The notes below the pieces were generated by a model. It made no database searches, was not told where the DNA came from, and saw nothing but the letters and a program-made list of their open reading frames with translations. Below, one piece after another: positions 11,376 through 20,602 of a stretch of 64,000 nucleotides of DNA. The translations under genes were made by a program, and so were the position numbers. Each line of letters begins with the position of its first letter. Position 1 is the stretch's first letter. Source of the stretch: Molossus alvarezi (lineage: Eukaryota; Chordata; Mammalia; Chiroptera; Molossidae); assembly GCA_037176705.1 (NCBI GenBank), contig CM073886.1, positions 21,003,501 to 21,067,500 of the forward strand. Reading direction: 5' to 3'.

Positions 11376-11877
11376 ATTTAAGGGGGTGGGGGTGTGGCAC
11401 AGAGCATCTAACCTCCTTCCTAGAAACATACACGTAGGTAAATTTTAGGAAGCTCCTTGACTGTATGCTAAGACTCTTTAAAAATAGCAGTTTTGGGGTT
11501 ACAACACAGTTGTGAAGAGGTATAGAGACCGTTCATATATCTCCTGCCCCCACACACGCCCAGCCTCCATTTTCAACATCCCCCACCACAGTGACACATT
11601 TGTTACAATTGATGAACCTACACTGACGCATCATCACCCAGAGTCAATAGTTTATAGTAGGGTTCACTTTTGGTGGTGTATATTCTGTGGGTTTAGACAA
11701 ATGTTAATGACATGTATCCATCATTTGATGTCATACAGAGTGTTTTTGCTGCCTTAAAAGTCCTCTCGGCTCCACCTATTCATTCCTCCCTCTGCCACAG
11801 TCCCTGGCAACCACTGATATTTTTACTATCTCCAAACTTTAACCCTTTTCAGGATTCCATTGAATGGGAATCATAAA

Positions 11878-12144
11878 CAGTCACCCCTAGTTTATCGCGG
11901 TTGATTCGTTCCAGACTCTAGTGGTTGCACCTGGCGTTGAAGGATTCCTGGGGTGCTCAAACACATAGGCCTACAGTCCATACGTAATTTTAATTTTGAT
12001 TGTAACACAGGTGTATAATTGACAACCGAGCGTACACTGTATCATTTTCACTGTCTCAATCAACTTTTTAATGAATATATTGGAAAAAAACCACGATAGA
12101 GTGAAGCCATGAAAAGTCGAAGTGTGAAGTGGTGAGGGACGATG
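11878..12144. mobile_element. Small Tc/mariner- or Tigger-like nonautonomous DNA transposon
   Basis: Starts cagtcacccctagtttatcg with cggttgattcgttccagac, and ends ggtgagggacgatg before TA. The reversed end (catcgtccctcacc) resembles the start in pattern, as expected of diverged TIRs. It interrupts antisense L1 text, which resumes at about 12145. No coding capacity. Subfamily not assigned. Confidence 0.6.
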
Positions 12145-12379
12145 TAGTCTGTAGCCTTTTCAGACCGGCTTCTTTCAGTTAGTAATATGCAGTAAGGGCC
12201 CTCTATGTCTTCTCATGGCTTGAGAGCTCATTTCTTTTTAGTGCTGAGTAATATTCCCTTGTCTGAATGTACCACAGTTTATGACTAAAGCGGTTGTAAT
12301 CATCCACGTGTAGGTTTTTGTAGGGATGTAGTGTTCAGGTCCTCTGGCTAAATAACGAGGAGCCAGATTGCTGGATTTT

Positions 12380-12620
12380 CAGGTAGGAGTTTATTTTTAT
12401 TTTTAATTAAAAAAAATTTTTTTTCTTTATTGATTTCAGAGAGAAAGGGAGAGGGGGGAGAGAGATGGAAACATCGATGAGAGAGAACATTGGCCACCTC
12501 CTGTATGCCCCCCACAGGGATTGGGCCCACAATCTGGGCATGTGCCCTGACCGGGAATTGAACTGGTAACCACTTGGTGCATGGGTCAGTGCTCACCCAC
12601 TGAGCCACATAGGCTGGGCT
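12380..12620 (-). mobile_element. VES-like SINE, type B
   Basis: T-rich tail with tttctttattgatttcagag, GA-rich body, ccccccacagggattgggcc, and reversed head ending gagccacataggctgggct. Flanking duplication is not clear. Confidence 0.88.
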
Positions 12621-12732
12621 CTCACTGTTGTTTTAATTTGCATTTCCTGATGACAAGATACGGAGCATCTTTTCATATGCTTTGCCGTCTGTATATCTTC
12701 TTTGGTGAGGTGTCTATTAAAGTCTTTGGCCC

Positions 12733-12788
12733 TTGGGGGAAAAAAGGGGACATCTGTAATATAGTCAACAATAAAAATAAGTTAAAAA
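12733..12788 (+). mobile_element. Ultra-short (56 bp) L1 3'-end insertion
   Basis: Starts ttgggggaaaaaaggggaca and contains catctgtaatatagtcaaca before an A-rich tail, the terminus of the younger L1 copies in this window. Perfect 14-bp TSD aaagtctttggccc at 12719-12732 and 12789-12802. It sits in antisense old-L1 text. Confidence 0.85.
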
Positions 12789-12969
12789 AAAGTCTTTGGC
12801 CCATTTTAAAAATCAGCTTGTTCCTTATTGTTGAGTTTTGAGAGTTCTTCATATATTTTGGATAATAGTCTTTTATTGCATGTATCTTTTGCAAATATTT
12901 TCTCCCAATCTGTGGCTTGTCTGACTTATCTTCTAATTCTCTTATTATTGTCTTTCACAGAGCAGAAGT

Positions 12970-13235
12970 GAAAGAAAAATTTTTTTTAAATCCTTACCTG
13001 AGGGTATTTTTTAATTTATCTTCAGATAGAGTGGGAAAGGAGGGAAGGATGGGAAGGAGGGAAGGAGAGAAAGAGAGAAAGAGATAATCGATGTATGAGA
13101 GACATATTGACCGGCTGACTCCCACATGACCCTGACCAGGGTCGAGGACAAACTGCAACCAAGGTTCACGCCCTTGACCTGAATCGAACCCATGACTCAT
13201 TGGTCCATCGCTCTAACAGCTGAGCTAACCCAGCC
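12970..13235 (-). mobile_element. VES-like SINE, type A
   Basis: T-rich tail, aatccttacctgagggtatt, body and reversed head ending tgagctaacccagccagagc. The flanks share agagcagaagt (12959 and 13236 regions), a likely TSD. Confidence 0.9.
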
Positions 13236-13625
13236 AGAGCAGAAGTTTTTAATTTTAATGAAGCCCAGTTTATAAGTGAAGGGTATAAGGTGTTGCAGCC
13301 AAGGCCATAGTGAGCCCTGGACAGAGGGGGAAGGCTGATCTGTTTTCATAAACCCTCCCAGGCACGAGCAGGGCTGACCCATTTGCCCACATTCCCCAGA
13401 GAAGGAGGAAACCCTATTTTTTTTGTTAGTCTACACACCATTCTCTGTCACAGAGATAGCTGTCCTTTTAAAATTTCTATTTGACAAATAAGCAGTGATC
13501 TGTGTGTAAAGTAAAATTCTAAATGCACTGTTTTTGTATAATTTCTTCTGAGGAACATACAGTTAATGTCTAATAACTTACTGATGCAAGGCGCACGAGA
13601 AAAAATATAAAAAAATAAGATTTTG

Positions 13626-13910
13626 GCCCTGGCCAGTTTGGTTCAATGGTTAGAGCATCGACCTGCAGACTGAAGGGTCTCAGGTTTGATTCCTGGTCAA
13701 GGGCACATACCTGGATTGCAGGTTCAATCCCTGGCCTGGTTGGGGTCATGGAAGAGGCAACCAGTTGATATTGTCTCTCTCAAACATCGATGTCTTTCTT
13801 TCTCTGTCTCCCTCAAACATCGATGTCTTTCTCTCTCTCTCGCTCTCCACTCTGTCTAAAAAAAATAAATGGAAAAATATCCTTGGGTGAGGATTAACAA
13901 CAATAACAAC
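13626..13910 (+). mobile_element. VES-like SINE, type A variant
   Basis: Head gccctggccagtttggttca, body with a duplicated caaacatcgatgtctttct segment, then atatccttgggtgaggatt and an ACA-rich tail. Flanks aagattttg and aaggattttg suggest a short TSD. Confidence 0.9.
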
Positions 13911-13917
13911 AACAAAG

Positions 13918-14010
13918 GATTTTGTTAATCCTGGCTTGTCACCTATGAATGCTGTGACCTTGGTTGAGTTACTATCTTCTAAATTTTCTCATCTGTAAAA
14001 GAGGATTAAC
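13918..14010 (+). mobile_element. MIR relic
   Basis: Text tgtgaccttggttgagttac followed by ctcatctgtaaaagaggatt is the MIR core order. Confidence 0.7.
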
Positions 14011-15330
14011 AATAGAATTTTACCCATGGCAAAGACTGCTCTTTATCCCCAAAGATCATCTCCCTTGAGTTTAACTGGGGCACATGGCTACACCAATAGT
14101 GACTCTATTTCTCAACTTCCCTTGCAGCTATGTGTAGCCATGTTACCAACTTCTGGCCAATGGGATGTAGGTAAAAGTGATGTGGGAAACTTCTAGGAGC
14201 TGTTTCCCTTTTCCCCTCTCCTCCTTCCCCTGAGCTGGATTGTAGGTGTAATGGCTGGAGATGCAGCAGCCCTATGGAATGTGAGGACTGGAGAATGGAG
14301 GCCATACAAAGTAGACCAATGAAACAGAGCAAAGTTATTTCCCAGGCACCAGGGAGTTGCCCCACCAGCCCTGGACCACTTTCTATTCGATTTTTATGTC
14401 ACAGAAAAGTCAAGTTCTACCTTATGTAGGCTACTGCCATCTGTTAACTTGTAACTGAACTTAGTTCTAATAAGTGCATGACCTCAGAGATTTCTTGGGA
14501 AGATTAAATGAGATTCTGGGTACAGCCTGCTTACCACAATAGCTAGCACATTATAGACACTCAGTAATCTTAGCTTCTTCTTAGTTGCTTCTCTAATTAT
14601 AATAACTGTCCCTCATCCCCATGAGAATTCTAGAGGGGAGACCCTTCTGCAAAGAAGAGTTATCAAGATTGTGTTGTTAATTTTTTTATTCTAAACAGAA
14701 AAAAAACAGTATTTAATCATAAACAACTAATTCAACTAGAAATGATTTCATCTGAGTGCTTCTGTTCTCCTGTTTACTAGTTTTAGCCGACCAAGCTCAG
14801 CCTTACACATTTACATGGTATTTTAATTGGGAGATAAGTCATACATCCTTTCAAATCAGTGTGTTTATAAACACAGGCTCCATTGTTCTGCATTTGAAAT
14901 CCAGCCTTTCCAAACAATTTAGGTGCATTCTTCTCCGCGGCTCTTTCCGTTTGAACAAACATGCTGGAATGTTTTCCAGGAGTCAGTGGCCTCAGTCCAA
15001 CCTTGTGCTTTGTAGCATATGACTGGCCCATTTATCAAACATTCAACATCCAATTAACATTTGTTGACTCAATGGTTTCTAAGATCTCGGTTAGCTCTCA
15101 AGTTCTCCGATCCTGCAAAATATTGTCCATCTGAGGAACACAAACCACGACTCCTAAGGAAACACAAGGGAAAAAGAACAAGGAGAGTAAAAATGAAGAA
15201 AGAAAATGGTTACAAGGTTTATTATCAATGAATGAAAGGCAAGAGACATTAAACGTTGCTCTTTAATATAAAAAAAAATGAAAAAATAGAAGATATAACA
15301 TTTGGGAGGAAGATAATTTATGATATTACT
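14011..15330. other. Unassigned sequence, partly LTR-like and partly conserved-looking
   Basis: About 14030-14400 has the composition of an ancient mammalian LTR (ttctggccaatgggatgtag, later gaccactttctattcgattt) but is not firmly assigned. About 14430-14590 has MIR-like words (ttgggaagattaaatgagat). 14740-15035 is AT-rich, without recognisable repeats, and carries several AATTA/TAAT-type words. No exon is recognised. Confidence 0.4.
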
Positions 15331-15349
15331 CTGATACAATATTTATTTA

Positions 15350-15600
15350 TTTATTTTTTATCCTCACCTGAGGACATTTTTCCATTTTTTTTTGTTCAGA
15401 TAGAGGGGGAGGGAGAGAGAGGAAGAGAGAGAGAGATGTGACATCGATGTGAAGGGACACATCGAGTGGCCGCCACCCACACGACCAACCAGGGCCAGGG
15501 ACAAACTGCAACCGAGGTACGTGCCCTTAGCGGGAACCAAACCCGGGTCTCTCTGTACCACAGGCCGACGCTCTAACCGCTGAGCCAAACTGGCCAGGGC
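15350..15600 (-). mobile_element. VES-like SINE, type A, nested
   Basis: Starts tttatcctcacctgaggaca, ends gagccaaactggccagggct. It lies in the T-rich tail of the adjoining type B SINE, within a (TTTA)-rich flank on both sides. Confidence 0.92.
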
Positions 15601-15842
15601 TATTTTTATTTATTTTTTAATTATTTTTTTCTTTATTGATTTTAGAGAGAGAGGGAGAGTAGAGAGAGGTAAAGAGAGATAGAAACATCAATGAGAGAGG
15701 ACACTGATTGGCTGCCTCCTGCATGCCCCCCACTGAGGATCGGGCCCACAACCTGGGCATGTGCCCTGACCTGGAATCAAACCAGCGACCAACCTCTTGG
15801 TGCATGGGTCAATGCTCAACCATTGAGCCACACTGGCCGGGC
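15601..15842 (-). mobile_element. VES-like SINE, type B, host of the preceding copy
   Basis: T-rich tail, tttctttattgattttagag, body, and reversed head ending ccacactggccgggct. The outer duplication ctgatacaatattta (15331-15345) and ttgatacagttttta (15843-15857) encloses both SINEs, so type B came first and type A inserted into its tail. Confidence 0.9.
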
Positions 15843-15973
15843 TTTGATACAGTTTTTAACCAGTAAGTACTAATAGTATTATTATGATGTAAAGCAGACT
15901 ATCATTATTTCAGTTCTACAGTAAATAAAAAGATATGTTTTTGTAGAACTGTAGAGAAACCACTGTACAGATA

Positions 15974-15996
15974 CAGTGATACCTCGGTTCTCGAAC
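15974..15996 (+). repeat. Tigger 5' terminal inverted repeat
   Basis: Begins cagtgatacctcggtt and ends ctcgaac. It is the inverse of 18562-18584 except for its first base. Confidence 0.95.
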
Positions 15997-16032
15997 GCCT
16001 CGGTTTTCAACCAAATCGGTATTCGACCAGGA
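15985..16032 (+). repeat. Tigger 5' subterminal 16-bp motif array
   Basis: Three related 12-mers, cggttctcgaac, cggttttcaacc and cggtattcgacc, start at 15985, 16001 and 16017, exactly 16 bp apart. In pogo/Tigger elements such repeats are candidate binding sites for the N-terminal DNA-binding domain. The role here is inferred. Confidence 0.75.
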
Positions 16033-16220
16033 GATTCGAGAAACTTTTGTCTCGGAATCCGAACAAATATTTGGAACTCAAACTTCCGAGATGAGCCGAG
16101 TTGAGCCGAATGGCGTTCATTCGGCCCAGCGCGCCTTGCTGGCGTCCTCAGTGTGCGTGCAGAGAGAGAGTCACGCTTTGTGGAGAGAGTCACGCTTTAC
16201 ACTGAATTGAACCCTTAGAC

Positions 16221-18299
16221 CTGGGTCCAAAGAAAGCCGGAAGTGGTAATGCAGACAAAGGTAAGCGGAAAGCTGTGAGAACAACTATTGAGCTGAAGAA
16301 AGAAATCATTGCCAAATATGAACAGGGCACACGTGTTTCGGATCTGTCTGCTGAGTATGGCGTGCCAAAATCAGCCATCTCTACTTTCCTTAAGAATAAA
16401 GCTGTTATAAAGGCTGCCAATGTTGCCAAAGGTGTAACGCTGATAACTAAGCAAAGGCCTCAGATAATGGAGGAAATGGAGAAGCTGCTCCTTATTTTCA
16501 TTAAAGAAAAAGAGTTAGCAGGTGACAGCATCCATGAGGTCGTTATTTGTGAGAAAGCACTACAAATATTCAGTGATCTGAACAAAGAAACACCTGGTAC
16601 AAGTGGTGAAGGTGCTTTCACGTTTAAAGCCAGCAGAGGTTGGTTTGAGAATTTCAGACATAGAAGTGGCATACATTGCGTCACTAGGCATGGGGAAGCA
16701 GCTAGTGCAAACCAGGAGGCTGCTAATAACTTCATTAAAGAATTTAGTGACTATGTCAAGGCAGAAGGGTTTGTTCCTGAGCAGGTGTTCAACTGCGATG
16801 AGACCGGATTATTCTGGAAAAAAATGCCAGCCAACACCTACATAACCAAAGAGGAGAAAGCGCTACCAGGGCACAAGCCTATGAAAGATAGGCTTACTCT
16901 TTTGTTTTGTGCAAATGCAAGTGGTGATTGCAAGGTAAAACCCTTGCTTGTCTACCATTCAGACAATCCCAGGCCATTCAAAAGGCACAATGTAATGAAG
17001 AGTAAATTGGCTGTGATGTGGCGGTCTAACACCAAAACTTGGGTTACCAGACAATTCTTTACAGAGTGGGTGCGTGAAGTTTTTGCACCTCGAGTGAAGG
17101 AATACCTGGCAGAAAAAAAATTGCCTTTAAAATGTCTATTAGTGATGGACAATGCTCCTGCTCACCCCCCAGCTTTGGAGGAAGATCTAGTTGATGACTA
17201 TAGCTTCATCAAAGTAAAATTCTTAGCCCCCAATACAACCCCTATTCTGCAACCCATGGACCAACAAGTCATATCCAATTTCAAGAAATTGTACACAAAG
17301 GCCCTCTTCCGGAAGTGCTTTGAAGTGACAAATGACACACAGTTAACTCTGAGGGAATTTTGGAAAGAACACTTCAACATCCTAAATTGTGTAAACTTGA
17401 TTGACACTGCTTGGAGTAATGTCACTCATCGCACATTGTATGCGGCATGGCGAAAACTATGGCCCGAAAGGGACAGTGAGGGTTTAGAAGCTGAGTCAGC
17501 TCCTGTCGTTGATGAAGATGTTGCTGTAGTTGATGATATTGTGGCCATAGGAAAGACCATGGGCCTTGACATTCAACAAGATGACATCAACGAACGTGTG
17601 GAAGGTCACACTGCTGAGTTAACCGCCGAGGAACTGATGCACCTACAACAACAGCAGCAGAAGGATATGGTGGAAGAAATTTCTTCTGAAGAAGAGGAGA
17701 GAGTGGAGAATATTTCTAGTGGCCTTATTCATGAAATGTGTGCAAAATGGGCAGAAATCGCAAACTTTGTTGAACAACATCACCCTGATAAAGTGGTAGC
17801 AAATAGAGCAGTTAACATTTTTTTTTTTTTTTTTTTTTAGTCCTCATCCGAGGACATTTTTCCATTTTTTGTACAGACAGAGTGGGAGGGAGAGAGAGGA
17901 AGAGAGAGAGAGGGAAACATCGATGTGAAAGGGACACATCGAGTGGCTGCCACCCGCACGACCAACCAGGGCCGGGGACAAACTGCAACCGAGGTACATG
18001 CCCTTAGCGGGAACCGAACCCGGGTCTCTCCGGACCGCAGGTGGATGCTCTAACCGCTGAGCCAAACCGGCCAGGGCGCAGTTAACATTTTTAATGACAA
18101 TGTTATGTCCACTTTCCGCAAAATTTCTGAAAGGAGAAAAAAACAGCAAACAATTGAAAAATTCTTCTGTAAAGAAATCAGACAAGTAACTGCAGAGAAA
18201 GATTCTGATTCTCCTCAGCAAAAGATACAGAGAACAGAAACACCCGAAGAGCAGTTACCCTCTGTTTTTATTGAAGAGGACTCCCCTTCAAGACAATAA
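16221..18299 (+). pseudogene. Tigger/pogo transposase, start lost and SINE-interrupted
   Basis: The product would cut and paste the element using a DDE-type catalytic domain. Numbering from the GTG at 16275: residues 1-55 form a psq-like helix-turn-helix (LKKEIIAKYEQGTRVSDLSA region); about 62-135 is a CENP-B/Tc5-type second HTH with GWFENF; about 200-395 is the DDE_1 core. Likely catalytic aspartates are D175 (NCDETGLFW), D292 (VMDNAPAHPP) and D329 (QPMDQQ). A Glu/Asp/Gln-rich C-terminus follows. The frame is open upstream to the stop at 16203. Family resemblance places the original start at 16221, where the codon is now CTG, before Gly-Pro-Lys-Lys-Ala. The first ATG left in frame is about 65 codons into the GTG numbering, past the first HTH. 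A type A SINE (17821-18077) splits the gene after codon 515, ending the frame in a run of Phe. The remaining 3' part (to TAA at 18299) is in the matching frame across the SINE. No other stop or frameshift is seen in about 600 codons. Confidence 0.9.
17821..18077 (-). mobile_element. VES-like SINE, type A, inside the transposase gene
   Basis: T-rich tail, agtcctcatccgaggacatt, body and reversed head ending gccaaaccggccagggc. Perfect 13-bp TSD gcagttaacattt at 17808-17820 and 18078-18090. It is younger than the Tigger insertion and destroyed the C-terminal coding part. Confidence 0.97.
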
Positions 18300-18513
18300 A
18301 GGTTGGTACAGGTACAGTAAATGAAACACAATTTACTGTACTTTACAGTACATTTTATTTTATTTTTTTTAATACATACTGTACACTTTTATTTCTTGTT
18401 GAGGCTTATGTTTTTCTACATATTATATACAAATTAGGCCAGTAAATAGGCATTTTCTGGGGCTTGGAACGAATTAATCCAGTTTCCATTATTTCCTATT
18501 GGTTTCATTGCTT

Positions 18514-18573
18514 CGGTTCTCGAACAATTTGGTTCTCGACCGTCCTTCTGGAACGAATTATGTTCGAGAACCG
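18514..18573 (+). repeat. Tigger 3' subterminal motif array
   Basis: Related motifs cggttctcgaac (18514), tggttctcgacc (18530), ttctggaacgaa (18546) and the inverted gttcgagaaccg (18562) start 16 bp apart. The first two have the same orientation as the 5' array, and the last is part of the TIR. Confidence 0.75.
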
Positions 18574-18584
18574 AGGTATCACTA
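18562..18584 (-). repeat. Tigger 3' terminal inverted repeat
   Basis: Reads gttcgag...ggtatcacta on the plus strand and mirrors 15974-15996 with one mismatch at the outermost base. Confidence 0.95.
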
Positions 18585-18754
18585 TATTTGGCACATAATA
18601 AAGTTTTGTTCTTAACCATACTCGAAATTGGGATTCTTGTTGATGTCGATTTGATACCAATGACCAGACTATTGGTTGACAGTCACTAACATTCATTATT
18701 GTCTTGATTTGTTCTTTTGTTTTAAAACAAACGATTAACAACTAAAAGAAGCAT

Positions 18755-19027
18755 TTATATATATAAATAAATATCTATATATTTTAATCCTCACCTGAGG
18801 ATATTTTTCCTTTTTTTTGTTAAGATAGAGTGGGAAGGACAGAGAGGAAGGGAGGGAGAGAGAAACATCCACATGAGAGGGACATATCAACTGGTTGCCT
18901 CCTGCACAACCCCGATCAGGGCCGGGGACGAACCGCAACCAAGGTATGTGCCCTTGATTAGAATTGAACTTGCGACTCCCTGGTCCTTGGGCCAACACTC
19001 TAACCGCTGAGCTAAACCGGCCAGGGC
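18755..19027 (-). mobile_element. VES-like SINE, type A
   Basis: AT-rich tail, tttaatcctcacctgaggat, body and reversed head ending taaaccggccagggct. TSD taaaagaagcat at 18743-18754 and 19028-19039, perfect over 12 bp. Confidence 0.94.
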
Positions 19028-19039
19028 TAAAAGAAGCAT

Positions 19040-19402
19040 ATATTTTATTTTTAAAGATGCTATTCAAATACAGTAAAATGGTTTACATGTGAACTAGAAT
19101 TTGTACTTATGAAACAAAAAGAACACACCTTGCAGGTCCCACCATGTCAGTCCTGACCGGTAAACACAAAATTTCAATATTTTGTGTGCCGACAGATTGA
19201 CAGTAATCCAGTTCTGTGTCCTCATCACAGTGCCCTCCTTGTCTGTGTTGACTGTGCTGTGTACACATAGGGACACTACACACTGAGGGAGTGTTGAGCA
19301 CTCAACATGTGCTCAGAGGGAGCGCAGATGAAGCCTGATGCCCAGCATCTAGGAATTTACTTTCAAAACAAATACTGGCAGCTGAGTCTGGCTGTGTTGC
19401 TG
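19040..19402. other. Unassigned sequence
   Basis: No gene or clear repeat is seen. Includes gttgactgtgctgtgtacac and a short gtgttgagcactcaacatg palindrome-like stretch at about 19291-19309. Confidence 0.35.
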
Positions 19403-19645
19403 GGTGTACTCAATAGGCAAAAACTAAAAGCACTTCCCTTAAGAACAGGAACAAGACAGGGATGTCTGCTTTTGCCACTCTTATTCAACATAGTACTGGA
19501 AGTCTTAGCCACAGTGATCAAACAAGAAGAAAAAATAAAAGGCATCCAAATTGGAAAGGAGAAAGTGAAAATGTCATTATTCACGAGTGACATGATATTG
19601 TACATAGAAAACCCTAATGACACCACCAAAAAAACTACTAGATTA

Positions 19646-20118
19646 AAAATAATTTTTTAAAATTCATTTTATTTATTTATTTATATATTTATTTTTTAAT
19701 CCTCACCCGAGGACATTTTTCCATTTTTTGTTCAGATAGAGTGGGAGGGAGAGAGAGGACGAGAGAGAAACATCGATGTGAAGGAACACATCGAGTGGCT
19801 GCCACCCGCATGACCAACCAGGGCCGGGGACAAACTGCAACCGAGGTACCTTAGCGGAACCGAACCTGGGTCTCTCTGTACCGCAGGCTGACGCTCCAAC
19901 CGCTGAGCCAAACCGGCCAGGGCAAATTCATTTTAGAGAGAGAGGAAGGGATGGGGGAGAGAGAAACATCGATGAGAGAGAACATTGATTGGCCACCTCC
20001 TGCGTGCCCCCACTGGGGATTGGGCCCACGTCCCAGTCATGTACTCTGACCGGGAATCAAACTGGTGACCTCTTGGTGCATGGGTTGACATTCAACTACT
20101 GAGCCACACTGGCTGGGC
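19646..20118 (-). mobile_element. VES-like SINE, type B, interrupted
   Basis: The tail is at about 19646-19671 and the body and head at 19924-20118, ending ccacactggctgggc. Duplicated L1 target aaaactactagattaaa (from 19631) and aaaactattagatttaa (from 20119). A type A SINE sits in its tail. Confidence 0.9.
19672..19923 (-). mobile_element. VES-like SINE, type A, nested in type B
   Basis: Contains ttaatcctcacccgaggaca, ends gccaaaccggccagggc. Perfect 12-bp TSD aaattcatttta at 19660-19671 and 19924-19935, made of type B tail sequence. Confidence 0.95.
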
Positions 20119-20570
20119 AAAACTATTAGATTTAATAAATGAATTTGGCAAAGTAGCATGATACAAAATTAACATCCAGAAATCAATGGCATTTTTATAC
20201 ACCAATAATGAATACCCAGAAAGAGAAACTAAAAAAAAAAAAGTCCTATTTATCATCGCAACAAAAGAATTAAGATACCTGGGAATAAACTTAACCAAGG
20301 AGGGGAAAGACCTATTCTCAGAAAACTACAGGACATTGAAAAAAGGAATAGAGGAAGATATAATAAAGCGGAGCATGTACCATGTTCATGGACTGGAAGA
20401 ATCAGCATCATTAAAATTTCCATACAACCCAAAACAATCTATAGATTCAATGCAATCCCTATTAAAATGCGAATGGTGTATTTCTCAGGTCTAGAACAAA
20501 TACTTCAAAAATTCATATGGAACCAAAAAGACCTTGAATAGCCACAGCAATCTTGAAGAAGAAGAACAAG

Positions 20571-20602
20571 CCCAGCTGGTGTGGCTCAGTGGTTGAAAAA
20601 AA
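20571..20602 (+). mobile_element. 25-nt SINE head with short A-tail inside L1
   Basis: Cccagctggtgtggctcagt plus ggttg matches only the first 25 nt of the type B head, then A7. It interrupts L1 ORF2 text between cttgaagaagaagaacaag and gaaaaaggacaccaaagttg. The A/G-rich flanks resemble each other, so a duplicated target is likely but imperfect. Confidence 0.75.

Larger units (their letters stand above)
11470..13330 (-). mobile_element. Old L1 (L1M type), 3' part, interrupted
   Basis: Antisense L1 3' text in order: cccagcctccattttcaaca, gtttagacaaatgttaatga, ccagccctgg-class phrases, then ttttaatttgcatttcctga (12630) and agtcttttattgcatgtatc (12867). It is split by a DNA transposon (11878), two SINEs and a 56-bp L1 tail insertion (12733). 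Confidence 0.65.
15974..18584 (+). mobile_element. Nearly complete pogo/Tigger DNA transposon
   Basis: The element has 23-bp terminal inverted repeats with 22 of 23 matching, flanked by TA on both sides (15972-15973, 18585-18586), the target duplication of the Tc1/mariner-pogo superfamily. It encodes a Tigger-class transposase. Removing the inner SINE and one copy of its TSD leaves about 2.34 kb, in the size range of full-length Tigger elements. Low decay (one long frame, clean TIRs) suggests a fairly recent arrival compared with the ancient Tigger relics of most mammals. That is inference and needs divergence from a family consensus. Confidence 0.93.

Noticed and set aside
16275..17840. Host gene domesticated from a Tigger transposase
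   Set aside because: TIRs and TA duplication are intact, the start codon seems lost and a SINE breaks the C-terminus. This is a transposon copy, not a domesticated gene.
19307..19660. 117-codon frame as a novel gene
   Set aside because: Its second half is the L1 reverse transcriptase region; the first half is the flank of the L1 truncation point.
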